A stretch of 64,000 nucleotides of DNA from positions 682,001 to 746,000 of the forward strand of contig NZ_CP061725.1 of assembly GCF_014764405.1 (NCBI RefSeq), read 5' to 3'. Under the pieces are notes generated by a model. The model was not told the origin of the DNA. It did not search any database and saw nothing but the letters and a program-made list of their open reading frames with translations. The stretch comes from Micromonospora craniellae (lineage in GTDB: Bacteria; Actinomycetota; Actinomycetes; Mycobacteriales; Micromonosporaceae). The position numbers and the translations under genes are program-made. Positions 19,964 through 28,671 of the stretch are shown piece after piece. The first letter of the stretch is position 1. Each line of letters starts with the position of its first letter.

Positions 19964-21148
19964 ATGCACGTGGCGACGACCGAAGACACGAACCGGCCGG
20001 CGGCGGACCGGTTGCCGGCGAGCCATCGGCCGGTCCGACCCGATCGCCTCCGCCCCCTTCGTGAGGCCGCCCGCCACGCCCTTCCCGCCCTGGCCGCTTA
20101 CACGGTGATCCGCATGGTCGGGGTGCTGACCGTCTACGTCTGGGCCCGCAACACCGGGCGTGCTCCCGGCGAACGCCTGGCGAGTTCCGACGGGATCCGG
20201 TATCTCAAGATCGCTCAACAGGGTTACGACGGTTTCGCCGAGGTGCAGAGCGACATGGCGTTCTTCCCGCTCTTCCCCGGACTCGTCGCCGTGCTGGACC
20301 GGATCCTGCCGCTCGACGCACAGGATGTCGGGCTGATCGTGGCCTGGGTAGCCGGGCTGGCCGCCGCCTGGGGACTGTTCGCGATCGGCGCGCACCTGCA
20401 CAACCGGCGCACCGGAGTGCTGCTCGCCGCGCTCTGGGCCGCCCTGCCACACGCCGTCGTGCAATCGATGGCATACAGCGAGACCCTGTTCACCGCCCTC
20501 GCGGTCTGGACGCTCTACGCCCTGCTGCGCGGCTACTGGGTCACCGCCGGTGTGGTCTGCCTCTTCGCCGGCCTGACCCGGCCGACCGCCACCTCGTTGA
20601 TCCCGGTGGTAGGGCTGGCCGCACTGCTGGCGATCGTCCGACGCCGCGACGGCTGGCGTCCCTGGGCCGCCGCGCTGCTCGCGCCCGCTGGCTGGCTGGC
20701 GTACGTGGCCTGGGTGGGCAGCGTGGTCGGGCGGCCCGACGGCTGGTTCCACATCCAGTCCGCCGGCTGGGGCAGCACCTTCGACTTCGGCCTCGACACT
20801 CTGCGCCGCGGCCGGCTCGCGCTGGCGAACCCGACCGCGGCGCAACTGTTCGTGGTGAGCGTGGTGCTCCTGCTGGCACTGATGTTGTTCGTGCTGAGCG
20901 TGCTCGACCGGCAGCCGTGGCAGTTGTTGCTCTACAGCACTCTCATGCTGGTCACCACGCTGGGCACGGCCGGCTACTACCACTCCAAGGCCCGGTTCCT
21001 GCTGCCGGCCTTCCCGCTGCTGCTGCCGGCCGCGGTGGCGCTGGCCCGGGCCGGCTGGGCGCGTGCCGTCACCGTGCTGGTGGCGATGGCCGCGTTCGCG
21101 ACCTACTTCGGCGGGTACCTGCTGCTGATCTGGAAGTGGTCGCCCTGA
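19964..21148 (+). CDS. GT-C mannosyltransferase-like membrane protein (PIG-V-like)
   Basis: A 394-residue polytopic protein with about nine membrane helices. The first extracytoplasmic loop carries SSDGIRYLKIAQQGYD and AFFPLFPGLVAVL, the pattern of GPI-mannosyltransferase/PIG-V-like GT-C enzymes that use polyprenyl-phosphate sugars outside the membrane. The ATG at 19964 follows GGAG at 19952. It converges on the gene at 21170, with a hairpin covering both stop codons. The sugar donor and acceptor are unknown. Confidence 0.75.
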   Translation: MHVATTEDTNRPAADRLPASHRPVRPDRLRPLREAARHALPALAAYTVIRMVGVLTVYVWARNTGRAPGERLASSDGIRYLKIAQQGYDGFAEVQSDMAFFPLFPGLVAVLDRILPLDAQDVGLIVAWVAGLAAAWGLFAIGAHLHNRRTGVLLAALWAALPHAVVQSMAYSETLFTALAVWTLYALLRGYWVTAGVVCLFAGLTRPTATSLIPVVGLAALLAIVRRRDGWRPWAAALLAPAGWLAYVAWVGSVVGRPDGWFHIQSAGWGSTFDFGLDTLRRGRLALANPTAAQLFVVSVVLLLALMLFVLSVLDRQPWQLLLYSTLMLVTTLGTAGYYHSKARFLLPAFPLLLPAAVALARAGWARAVTVLVAMAAFATYFGGYLLLIWKWSP

Positions 21149-21180
21149 CCGGGTGACCGGGGCGGGCGGTCACCCGGTCA
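21146..21180. terminator. Perfect 14-bp hairpin spanning both stop codons
   Basis: TGACCGGGTGACCG (21146-21159) and CGGTCACCCGGTCA (21167-21180) pair perfectly. The arms include the stop codons of the two convergent genes, giving a compact bidirectional terminator. Confidence 0.75.
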
Positions 21181-22957
21181 GCGGGCGGACATCCCACAAC
21201 CAGACGTCATCCACTCGCTGCCCCGGGCCGTACAGGCCGTCGAGCACGGTCCTGAGCGCGTCGTGCCGCCGGGCCCCCCGGTCGGGCAGCACCACCACGT
21301 CGGCCTTCCAGTAGCGGACGTCGGCCCGCGCCTGGGCGATCTCGGCGGAATCGACCGTGGTGTCCCGCTCGCCCTTGGACACCGCGGTGAGCAGTGCTGC
21401 CGTGGGTTGCGGATCGACCCCCCAACGACCGGTGGTGTCGGTCTCGGAGACCGGCCCGAGGAAGTAGCCCTCGGGCACGGCGAAGCCGGCCAGCGCGGCG
21501 GACCCCCAGTAGACCGAGGTCATCTGGGTGACCGGCACCGGCACCAGGGTGCGGCCGGGTGCCACGTGATCGCGCCAGGCGCCGCTGGTGACGAACTCCG
21601 GCACCGGAGTACGCCCCGTCGCCGGTAGCGGCATCGGCATGATCGGCAGGAGCGCGGCGGCCACGGCCACCGCACCGGCCCCGACGACGAGCCGGCCGCG
21701 CGGCCGACCCCGGCGGGCGGCGAGCCGGTCCGCGGCCACTGCCAGCAGCACGCCGAGCGCCACGGTGGTGATCAGGGCGAACCTCGCCACCACCAGGGCG
21801 TCGAACACCGGAAGGTGCTGCGCGAGTGCGAACGGCGCGGGGACGTCGGTGCGGCGGGTGCCGACCGTCCAGGTGGTGCCGATCGACAGCAGCGCCGTCG
21901 TCAGCCCGACGATGCCCAGGACCCACGCGACGGCCTCGCGGCGCAACCGACAAAGGGCACCGACGACGAGCACCAGCAGCGGCCAGCCGTAGAAGCTGGC
22001 CTGCTCGGTGGTGTTCGGTGCCCAGCCCACCGCGCTGGTCGGGCCACCGGCGATCGACTGGGTGGCGAACCGGGCGTACGAGCCGAGTTTCAGCGCGTAC
22101 ATGTCCGGGGCACCCGGGTGGCCGACCCGATGCTGCGGGCCGGCGAAGTGCATCCAGAGCGGGTACGCGGCCACGACCGCCACCAGCGCACCGGCGATCG
22201 CCAGGCCCGACAGCAGCGGGCGCCAGCGTCGCAGCGTGTCCCGGGGCCGCACCACGAGGTACGCCAGGACCAGCAACAGACAGCCGAGCGCGGTGAGGAA
22301 GAGGATCTCCAGACCGATGAAGAACTGCACGGACACCAGCGCGCCCAACGCCAGACCGTCACGCACCACCTGCCCGCCCCGGCAGAGTGCGATCACCCGC
22401 CAGACGATGAACGGCACCAGCCACTGGGCCGTGATGTGCGGGTGGCCGTTGCTGTGCGAGATCAGCGCCGGGGCGAACGCGCAGAACAGTCCAGCCAGGA
22501 AGGCCGCGGCCCTGGAGTCGACCAGGTGCCGGGAGAGCACGTGATACCAGGCGTACCCGGTGCCGGCCAGATTCAGGGTGATGAGCACCAAATAGGAGAC
22601 CGACGCGCCGAACAGCAGAGTGACCGGGCTGAGCACCAGCCCGGGCAACTGCATCCCGACGTTGGCCATCAGGTTGACCCCGTTCGGGGCGTTCTGGAGC
22701 GTGGTGAAGAAAGGGTTCTCCAGATTGCTGACGGCGTGCGCCGCGTACGCCAGCATCCACTCGTTGAAGCCCTGGTCGTTGGGGCGGCTGCCGAGCAGGC
22801 GTCCGGTGGGGTCCAGCCACCCCCGGGCGGTGACCCAACCGGCGCCGGCGAGGAAGATCAGGGCGACCAGCGCGTCGACGGGCCACCGTCGGGCGGCCCT
22901 GCTCCGGTCGGTCTCGGCCTGCGCACCCGCCGGATACGTCCACACTGGAAGCGTCAT
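21170..22957 (-). CDS. Polytopic GT-C-like membrane glycosyltransferase
   Basis: The 595-residue protein has 10 or more membrane helices, with an early loop of type SRPNDQGFNEWMLAYAAHAV and QNAPNGVNLMANVG, followed by a C-terminal extracytoplasmic domain (about residues 440-595). The shape fits GT-C transferases acting on lipid-linked sugars, though no family signature is certain. It begins 11 bases after the stop of the GT4 gene upstream, so the two are one operon. The neighbourhood suggests assembly of a surface glycan. Confidence 0.72.
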   Translation of the reverse strand: MTLPVWTYPAGAQAETDRSRAARRWPVDALVALIFLAGAGWVTARGWLDPTGRLLGSRPNDQGFNEWMLAYAAHAVSNLENPFFTTLQNAPNGVNLMANVGMQLPGLVLSPVTLLFGASVSYLVLITLNLAGTGYAWYHVLSRHLVDSRAAAFLAGLFCAFAPALISHSNGHPHITAQWLVPFIVWRVIALCRGGQVVRDGLALGALVSVQFFIGLEILFLTALGCLLLVLAYLVVRPRDTLRRWRPLLSGLAIAGALVAVVAAYPLWMHFAGPQHRVGHPGAPDMYALKLGSYARFATQSIAGGPTSAVGWAPNTTEQASFYGWPLLVLVVGALCRLRREAVAWVLGIVGLTTALLSIGTTWTVGTRRTDVPAPFALAQHLPVFDALVVARFALITTVALGVLLAVAADRLAARRGRPRGRLVVGAGAVAVAAALLPIMPMPLPATGRTPVPEFVTSGAWRDHVAPGRTLVPVPVTQMTSVYWGSAALAGFAVPEGYFLGPVSETDTTGRWGVDPQPTAALLTAVSKGERDTTVDSAEIAQARADVRYWKADVVVLPDRGARRHDALRTVLDGLYGPGQRVDDVWLWDVRPLTG

Positions 22958-22968
22958 CTGCGGTCGGT

Positions 22969-24582
22969 CTACCGCGCCATGCCGATCGAGAGCGAGGTCG
23001 TCTCGACGTCGGGGTCGGCGGCCCGGGGCGGTGCCGGCCGGTCGGGCAGCAGGCGCGAGTACACCTGCTCCAGCACCTGTGCCTGCGCCTCCCACGTCCA
23101 CCCCTCCAACAGGCCCGGCCGGTCGTACACGGCCCGGTAGCGCTCCGGGTCGGCCAGCACGGCGCGTACGGCGCGGATGAAGTCGGTCACGTCCTCGGCG
23201 GTGAACACCTCGCCCTGGCCGGTCTCCCGGACCATCGCGGCCATGGTCTTCACGTCGGAGACGACCATCGGCAGCCGGGCGTGCGAGTACTCGAAGAACT
23301 TGGTGATCAGGGCGATCTCGTGATTCGGCCAGTGGTGGATCGGAATCACCCCGAGGGTGGCCGCGGACAGGAACGACACCACCTGGTGGTGGGCGACGTA
23401 CGGCAGCACGTGCATCCGGTCGGCCACCCCGAGTTCCTCGGCGCGGGCGACCAGGCCCTGCACGTACCGGCCGGACGGCGAGTTGACCACGAAGGCGGCG
23501 TGCGCGTCGCCGAGGTGCGGCAGCGCCTCGACCATGGTCGCCATACCCCGCTGCTCGGCTGCCGCGCCGCTGTAGACCAGCAACGGGGTCACGTCGTCGA
23601 TGCCGCACAGCGTGCGCAGGTTCGGCGTCGACTCGTCGAGGTCCACGAAGCTGTCGAGCTTGCCGGGTGCGTTGAGCACGACGTCCGGCAGCTTAGCCAG
23701 ACCGTGCCGCTCCTGAAGCCACTCGGCGAGGCCGCTCGACACGGTCAGCACCGCGTCGGCGTACGGCGCGTACTCGCGCTCGTGCGCGCAGTGCGCCGGC
23801 ATCCACCGCTCGTCGTCGCGGCGGGGCCGGATGCCGGGCAGGAACTCGTGCGCGTCCCATACGAGTTTCACGGTCCGGCCGGCGGAGCGGGCCCGCAGCA
23901 CGGCACGCGCACCGACGCCGATCATCCGGAAGTCGTGGGCGTGGATCAGATCCGGCTTGAGTCGGTCGACCACCTTGCCGAAGGACAGTTCCCAGTCCCA
24001 CAGCGCGGGCTCCAGCCGACGCCAGGACCGGTCTCCCGTGGCGGACTGCCAGAAGCGGGTGTAGAGACGGTCCCACGGGCCGTCCAGCCGCTGACGCGCG
24101 TCCCGGGCCCGATGCGACTGTCCGCGACGGAACCGGACCCACCGGCCGACCGCTCTGACGGCGAACGACTCGGCCCGCAGCATCTGCCGTCGGACCCCCA
24201 CCGGCTTGCCCGCCGAGGCCTGCATGTCCAGCTCGATCCGGCGGACACGCAGGTCGGCCCGCCACGCCTTGACCTGCTGGCTCCGCAGCGCCGCTGCCCC
24301 GTTGGGCGGGTAGCCGAGCGGGGCCCGCAGCCAGTTACGACGGAGCTGGTGGGGGCGGGTGCTCAGGGTGTTCGACACCGGCAGCAGCCGAACTTCCGCC
24401 TGCCCGAGCTGCCAGGTGTGCTCCTCCTTGTCGGGGGATCGACCGAGCAGCGTCACCGTCCAGCCCGCCTCGGCCGCCGAGCGCGCGATCTTCTGCACCC
24501 GGGAGTCACCGTTGACCGCGTTGTCAACGAGCATGACGATGCGCCCTCGGACCTCCGGCTGCCCGGCAGCGTCCAACTCCAT
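22969..24582 (-). CDS. GT4-family glycosyltransferase
   Basis: A 537-residue GT-B enzyme. The N-terminal Rossmann domain begins RIVMLVDNAVNGDSRVQKIA and contains PDLIHAHDFRMIGVG. The C-terminal domain has PLLVYSGAAAEQRGM and the donor-site region around KFFEYSHARLPMVVSD. The charged insert at residues 90-190 is long. Its C-terminus is duplicated as a remnant at 19590-19730, and its N-terminal design recurs in the fused protein at 24979-27558. Cytoplasmic sugar transfer onto a lipid-linked intermediate is inferred. Confidence 0.85.
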   Translation of the reverse strand: MELDAAGQPEVRGRIVMLVDNAVNGDSRVQKIARSAAEAGWTVTLLGRSPDKEEHTWQLGQAEVRLLPVSNTLSTRPHQLRRNWLRAPLGYPPNGAAALRSQQVKAWRADLRVRRIELDMQASAGKPVGVRRQMLRAESFAVRAVGRWVRFRRGQSHRARDARQRLDGPWDRLYTRFWQSATGDRSWRRLEPALWDWELSFGKVVDRLKPDLIHAHDFRMIGVGARAVLRARSAGRTVKLVWDAHEFLPGIRPRRDDERWMPAHCAHEREYAPYADAVLTVSSGLAEWLQERHGLAKLPDVVLNAPGKLDSFVDLDESTPNLRTLCGIDDVTPLLVYSGAAAEQRGMATMVEALPHLGDAHAAFVVNSPSGRYVQGLVARAEELGVADRMHVLPYVAHHQVVSFLSAATLGVIPIHHWPNHEIALITKFFEYSHARLPMVVSDVKTMAAMVRETGQGEVFTAEDVTDFIRAVRAVLADPERYRAVYDRPGLLEGWTWEAQAQVLEQVYSRLLPDRPAPPRAADPDVETTSLSIGMAR

Positions 24583-24978
24583 CTCTCGCCTCTCCGCCTC
24601 TCCTACACCCGGCCGGTCGAGCCCGGTCGGGTTTCAAACACACTCAACGCGATTGCCTTCGGGCGGCATCCGTTCCGTCCGCCGAGGCCTCCCCGAGGAG
24701 GATGATCTCCCGGTCCGCTTTCGGCGGTGGAGATCCTGTCGTCCGTACCCGGGCACCGTCGGCGGCCTCGTCCGCGAGCGTCACGATTCGTCCCCGGGCG
24801 CCTGCCCACCGGGCGGTGTGTCGTGTCCACTCCGGGTCGCCGGTGTGGTGACTCGGGCCCCGGCGAGTGTACGGCAGCCGATCGGTTGGGGACGACGCGC
24901 ACCGGCCCCCGCATCGCCTCGGCACCCGGCCCTTGCGGCGGGTGCGGTCGGCGCTCGGGGGCCGGCGTCATCGGGCGT
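24583..24978. other. Intergenic region, no gene seen
   Basis: About 400 bases between two minus-strand glycosyltransferase genes. Short frames on both strands lack ribosome sites and coding-like composition. It presumably holds the promoter of the gene at 22969-24582, but no convincing -35/-10 pair or hairpin stands out. Confidence 0.5.
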
Positions 24979-27558
24979 TCAACCGGTCAGGAACGAGCTG
25001 AGCTGCCGGACGGTCCAGGCACCGTTGTGGTAGGTCCGGGCGTACTCGGCGGAGGCCGCAGCGATCTTGACGGTTGCCTCCCGGTCGTCGAGCAGCGACT
25101 CCAGGACCTCGGTCAGGTTCCTCGGGTTGGCGTTGACGATGGGCAGGTCACCGCCGACGGTCTTGCCGACATGGTCGCTCAGGTTCGCCACCACGGGCTT
25201 TCCGGCGGCCATCGCCTCCACAGCGAAGGTGCCGAAGCTGCCGGTGGTGAACTGGTCCAGGACGATGTCGCAGTCCTGGACCAGCCTGCGCATCTCGGAC
25301 CAGGCGAGGCCCTCGACGAGACACAGCTCGATGACGCCCCTGTCGTGCAGCGCCTGCACGGCCGGCAGGATCCGGTCGGTGCCCTTGGTCCACCGCTTGG
25401 ACGGGGCGTGCAGCACCACCGGACGGCTCCGCTCCATCACCGGCCGGTCGCACGCCCAGGCCGCGATGTCGACCACGAGCGGCGTCCAGGTCGCCCCGGG
25501 CAGGTCGGCCAGCAGGTCCGGTGTGGTCACGAAGGTCGGCAGGCCGGCCTCCTCGGCCACCCGCCGGTTGCGTTCCGCCTTGTGGCGCAGCTTGGCCGCG
25601 ACACCCTCCGGCGCGTCGGCGAAGAGCGAGAACTCGTGCCGCTCCATGTGCCGGTCGGGGTGCCGGATTTCGCTGCCGTGCGCCAGCAGCGCCACCTTGA
25701 TGCCGGCCCGGCGCAGCGCCGGCAGGTCACCCTCGATGTTGTCGCCGTTGAGGTACCCGAACAGCGGCATGAAGGCGTCCACCACCACGTGGCTGTATCC
25801 GCTGAGCACCCGCCTGACCTGCTCTAGCTGGAATTCCAGTTCGGGCTGGCGCCGCGCGTAGAGGTAGCGGTCCGCCGGATAGTCGTTCGAGGCGGGGATC
25901 TTGTTCATCACCACCTCGACCGAGACGTCCGGCAGGGCGCGGCTGATCGCCTGGGCGAACGCCGCCGCCTGTCCGGCGTAGTTCGCCGGACCGAGGCCCA
26001 GCCGCACACCGGTGTCGGCAAGGGCCCGCCAGTTCGACGTCTGGCGCCGCCCGGGCGCCGGGCCGGACGGCGTCCCCGCCGGACGTTCCGACACGGACCA
26101 CGGGACGTCGGTCGTGACGGCGGCCGGCGCCAGACCGGAGACGTCCCGGTACAGCCGGAGCAGCGTGCCGCTCTGTCGCTCCCAGGACAGGTCGTCCAGG
26201 ATGGACGGGCTGATGTGCGTACCCAGCTCCTGCCGGCGGGCCGTGGCACGGGTCACCGCGGCCACGAAGCCGGCCACGTCACCGGAGGGGAACACCTCGC
26301 CGAGATCGTGCTTCCGGACGTATCCGCCGACCACCTCGACGTCGCTGGTGACCAGGGGCAGTCCGGCGTGCAGGTACTCGGCGAACTTGGCCGGGAGGGA
26401 CAGTTCGCAGTTCGGTGTACGCCGGAACGGGATCAGCCCCAGGTCGGCCGAGCTGAGGTAGTCGGCCACCTCGTACGGCGCCACGTAGGGCAGCAGGTGC
26501 ACCCGGTCGCGTACGCCGAGCTTGACCGCCGTGGCCAACAGCTCTGCCAGCAGCGGGGTCGTCTGCTCGGTGACCAGGGCCAGGTGGTGCTCGGGCAGCT
26601 CGGGCAAACCGGCGACGACGGTGTCCAGTCCCCGCTCCGGACCGATCCGGCCGGCGTACACCAGCAGCGGCACGCCCGGGTCGAGGCCGGCACGGGCCCG
26701 GACCGACGCGCCGGTGCCACCGCTGCCGCCCTCCGACCGCACCGGCGAGTTGCCGACCACGACCGGGCTCCTCGACAACCGGTACCGGCTGCGCAGCAGC
26801 TCGGCGATCTGTTCGGAGACGGTGACCACCGCGTCGGCGCGGGCGATGAACTCCCGCTCGGCGGCGGCGACCCCGCTGGCCTGATGCGGCTTGAGCTGCT
26901 CCAGGCCCGGGACGTAGTCGTGCGCGTCGTAGATCCAGACGCACTTCTTACCGCGAGCGCACAGCCGCGCCGCACTGAGCGCCGCAGTGGGAACGGTGTC
27001 GACGTCGTTGGCGTGGATGACATCCGGCTCCAGCTCCTCGATCATCGGCCCGAAGGCGAGATCGATGTCGAGTAGCAGCGGCCAGTCGGTGGACCAGTCA
27101 CCGCTCGGCGACCCCGGCTTGCCGCCGTGGAGTTGTTCCCAGGCCCAGGCCTTCATCCGTAGCTCGTAGAGGGCCTCGTGCGCCTTGATCCAGGCCCGCG
27201 GCGGCGGGTTGGCCTTTCCGGTCTGCAGGCGCAGCCACGACTGGTGACGTGCCTGATAGCGGTTCAGCGTCGCCTTGTCGGGAAGCCGGAACTGGGTCAC
27301 CGCCCGACGCACTCGGTGCCGGCTGCCGGGCGGACGGGACAGCATCGACGCCACGGGCAGCCGGATCACCTCGATCGGACCCAGCGCGGTGCGCTCGACG
27401 TCCTTGCCCTTCTTCTTCGTGCTTCTCCCCAGCAGAACCACGTCCCAACCGTCCCTGGCGGCGGCGACGGCGGTCATCTGGACCCGGGAATCTCCGGTGA
27501 TCTCGTTCGCCGCGAGGACTACCAGTCTCGGCGGGCGGGCGGGCGATGGCATAGGCAT
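24979..27558 (-). CDS. Two glycosyltransferase domains fused in one protein
   Basis: The 859 residues contain two complete GT-B modules. Module 1 (about 1-485) opens RLVVLAANEITGDSRVQM and has DVIHANDVDTVPTAA, VPLLVYAGRIGPERGL and KFAEYLHAGLPLVTSDVEVV. A proline/glycine-rich linker (about 490-515) follows. Module 2 (about 515-859) opens LGLGPANYAGQAAAFAQAI and contains VVLHAPSKRWTKGTDRI, DCDIVLDQFTTGSFG and VEAMAAGKPVVANL. One polypeptide could thus perform two consecutive transfers. It lies 72 bases downstream of the Gfo/Idh gene on the same strand, so it may use the sugar nucleotide made there. The start ATG follows an AAGGATG-like site. Confidence 0.85.
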   Translation of the reverse strand: MPMPSPARPPRLVVLAANEITGDSRVQMTAVAAARDGWDVVLLGRSTKKKGKDVERTALGPIEVIRLPVASMLSRPPGSRHRVRRAVTQFRLPDKATLNRYQARHQSWLRLQTGKANPPPRAWIKAHEALYELRMKAWAWEQLHGGKPGSPSGDWSTDWPLLLDIDLAFGPMIEELEPDVIHANDVDTVPTAALSAARLCARGKKCVWIYDAHDYVPGLEQLKPHQASGVAAAEREFIARADAVVTVSEQIAELLRSRYRLSRSPVVVGNSPVRSEGGSGGTGASVRARAGLDPGVPLLVYAGRIGPERGLDTVVAGLPELPEHHLALVTEQTTPLLAELLATAVKLGVRDRVHLLPYVAPYEVADYLSSADLGLIPFRRTPNCELSLPAKFAEYLHAGLPLVTSDVEVVGGYVRKHDLGEVFPSGDVAGFVAAVTRATARRQELGTHISPSILDDLSWERQSGTLLRLYRDVSGLAPAAVTTDVPWSVSERPAGTPSGPAPGRRQTSNWRALADTGVRLGLGPANYAGQAAAFAQAISRALPDVSVEVVMNKIPASNDYPADRYLYARRQPELEFQLEQVRRVLSGYSHVVVDAFMPLFGYLNGDNIEGDLPALRRAGIKVALLAHGSEIRHPDRHMERHEFSLFADAPEGVAAKLRHKAERNRRVAEEAGLPTFVTTPDLLADLPGATWTPLVVDIAAWACDRPVMERSRPVVLHAPSKRWTKGTDRILPAVQALHDRGVIELCLVEGLAWSEMRRLVQDCDIVLDQFTTGSFGTFAVEAMAAGKPVVANLSDHVGKTVGGDLPIVNANPRNLTEVLESLLDDREATVKIAAASAEYARTYHNGAWTVRQLSSFLTG

Positions 27559-27630
27559 CCTTCGTGGAATGACATGCGGGTCGGCGAGATCCCCGGCCGC
27601 GACCTGCCGAAGCAGGTCGTGGCTGCCCGT

Positions 27631-28671
27631 TCAGCGGGTTGCGGCGACCTCTGCGGCAGAAGCCGACGGCACCCCTACCGTGACCGTGCTGCCGTCCGAC
27701 GCGGAACGCAGCAACGTACCGGCCACCTCGACGGTGCGCAGTCCCTGCCGGAGGGTCACGATATCGCTTTCCTTGCCCTCCACGGCATCCCGGAATCGCT
27801 CGTGTTCCACCAACAGCGGTTCGCGCTTCGGGATGGCGTAGCGGATCATGTCGCCCTCGGCGACGCCACGGAAGGCCCGCAGCGCCTCCCACTCGGTACC
27901 GATGGCGCCGTTGGCATAGAAGGTGAGGTCGGCCGTGAGGGTGTCGGCGACGAAGCAGCCCCGTTCGCCGGTGATCACAGTGGACCGTTCCTTGAGCGGG
28001 CTGAGCCAGTTCACCAGGTGATTGACCATCGTGCCGGCGGTGAGCGTACCGATGACCGCCACCATGTCCTCGTGCAGCCTACCGCTGCGGGAGACCGTCC
28101 GGGCCGACACCGAGACGTACTCCTGGCCGGTCACCCAGCTGGTCAGGTCGATGTCGTGGGTGGCCAGGTCCATCACCACGCCGACGTCGGCGATCCGGTG
28201 CGGGAAGGGGCCCTGCCGCCGGGTCACCACCTGGTAGACCTCGCCCAGCTCGCCGGCCTCCAGGCGGGTCCGCAGGTTCTGCAGGGCGGGGTTGTACCGC
28301 TCGATGTGGCCGACGCCGGCCACCAGTCCACGGCTCTCGAACGCCTCCACGATCCGGGTCGCCGCCTCGACGGACTGCGCGAGCGGCTTCTCGATCAACG
28401 CGGAGACACCGTGCGCGGCGAGTTCGAGCCCGATCTGCTCGTGCAGCGCGGTCGGGCAGGCGACCACGGCGTAGTCGATGTCGCGGGCCAGCAGCTCGCC
28501 CAGGTCGGGCAGCACCGGCGCCCGGAGCTGCCCGCTCGGGTCACCGACGGGGTCGACGATGCCGACCAGATCGACGCCGTCCAGACCGGAGAGCACCCGG
28601 GCGTGGTTGCGCCCCATCGCGCCCAGGCCGATCAGACCGGCGCGCAGCTTGTCGCCCTGCCGCTTGCTCAC
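27631..28671 (-). CDS. Gfo/Idh-family UDP-sugar 3-dehydrogenase (WlbA/GnnA-like)
   Basis: The N-terminal NAD(P)-binding motif is AGLIGLGAMGRNHARVL. EKPLAQS marks the Gfo/Idh lysine motif, and GVGHIERYNPALQNL and DLATHDIDLTSWVTG are typical of enzymes that oxidise the C3 hydroxyl of UDP-GlcNAc or UDP-GlcNAcA (WbpB, WlbA, GnnA). The GTG start overlaps the DegT stop by 4 bases (GTGA), so the 3-oxo product would pass to the coupled aminotransferase. With the 6-dehydrogenase at 16737 the substrate is probably the uronic acid. Confidence 0.88.
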   Translation of the reverse strand: MSKRQGDKLRAGLIGLGAMGRNHARVLSGLDGVDLVGIVDPVGDPSGQLRAPVLPDLGELLARDIDYAVVACPTALHEQIGLELAAHGVSALIEKPLAQSVEAATRIVEAFESRGLVAGVGHIERYNPALQNLRTRLEAGELGEVYQVVTRRQGPFPHRIADVGVVMDLATHDIDLTSWVTGQEYVSVSARTVSRSGRLHEDMVAVIGTLTAGTMVNHLVNWLSPLKERSTVITGERGCFVADTLTADLTFYANGAIGTEWEALRAFRGVAEGDMIRYAIPKREPLLVEHERFRDAVEGKESDIVTLRQGLRTVEVAGTLLRSASDGSTVTVGVPSASAAEVAATR

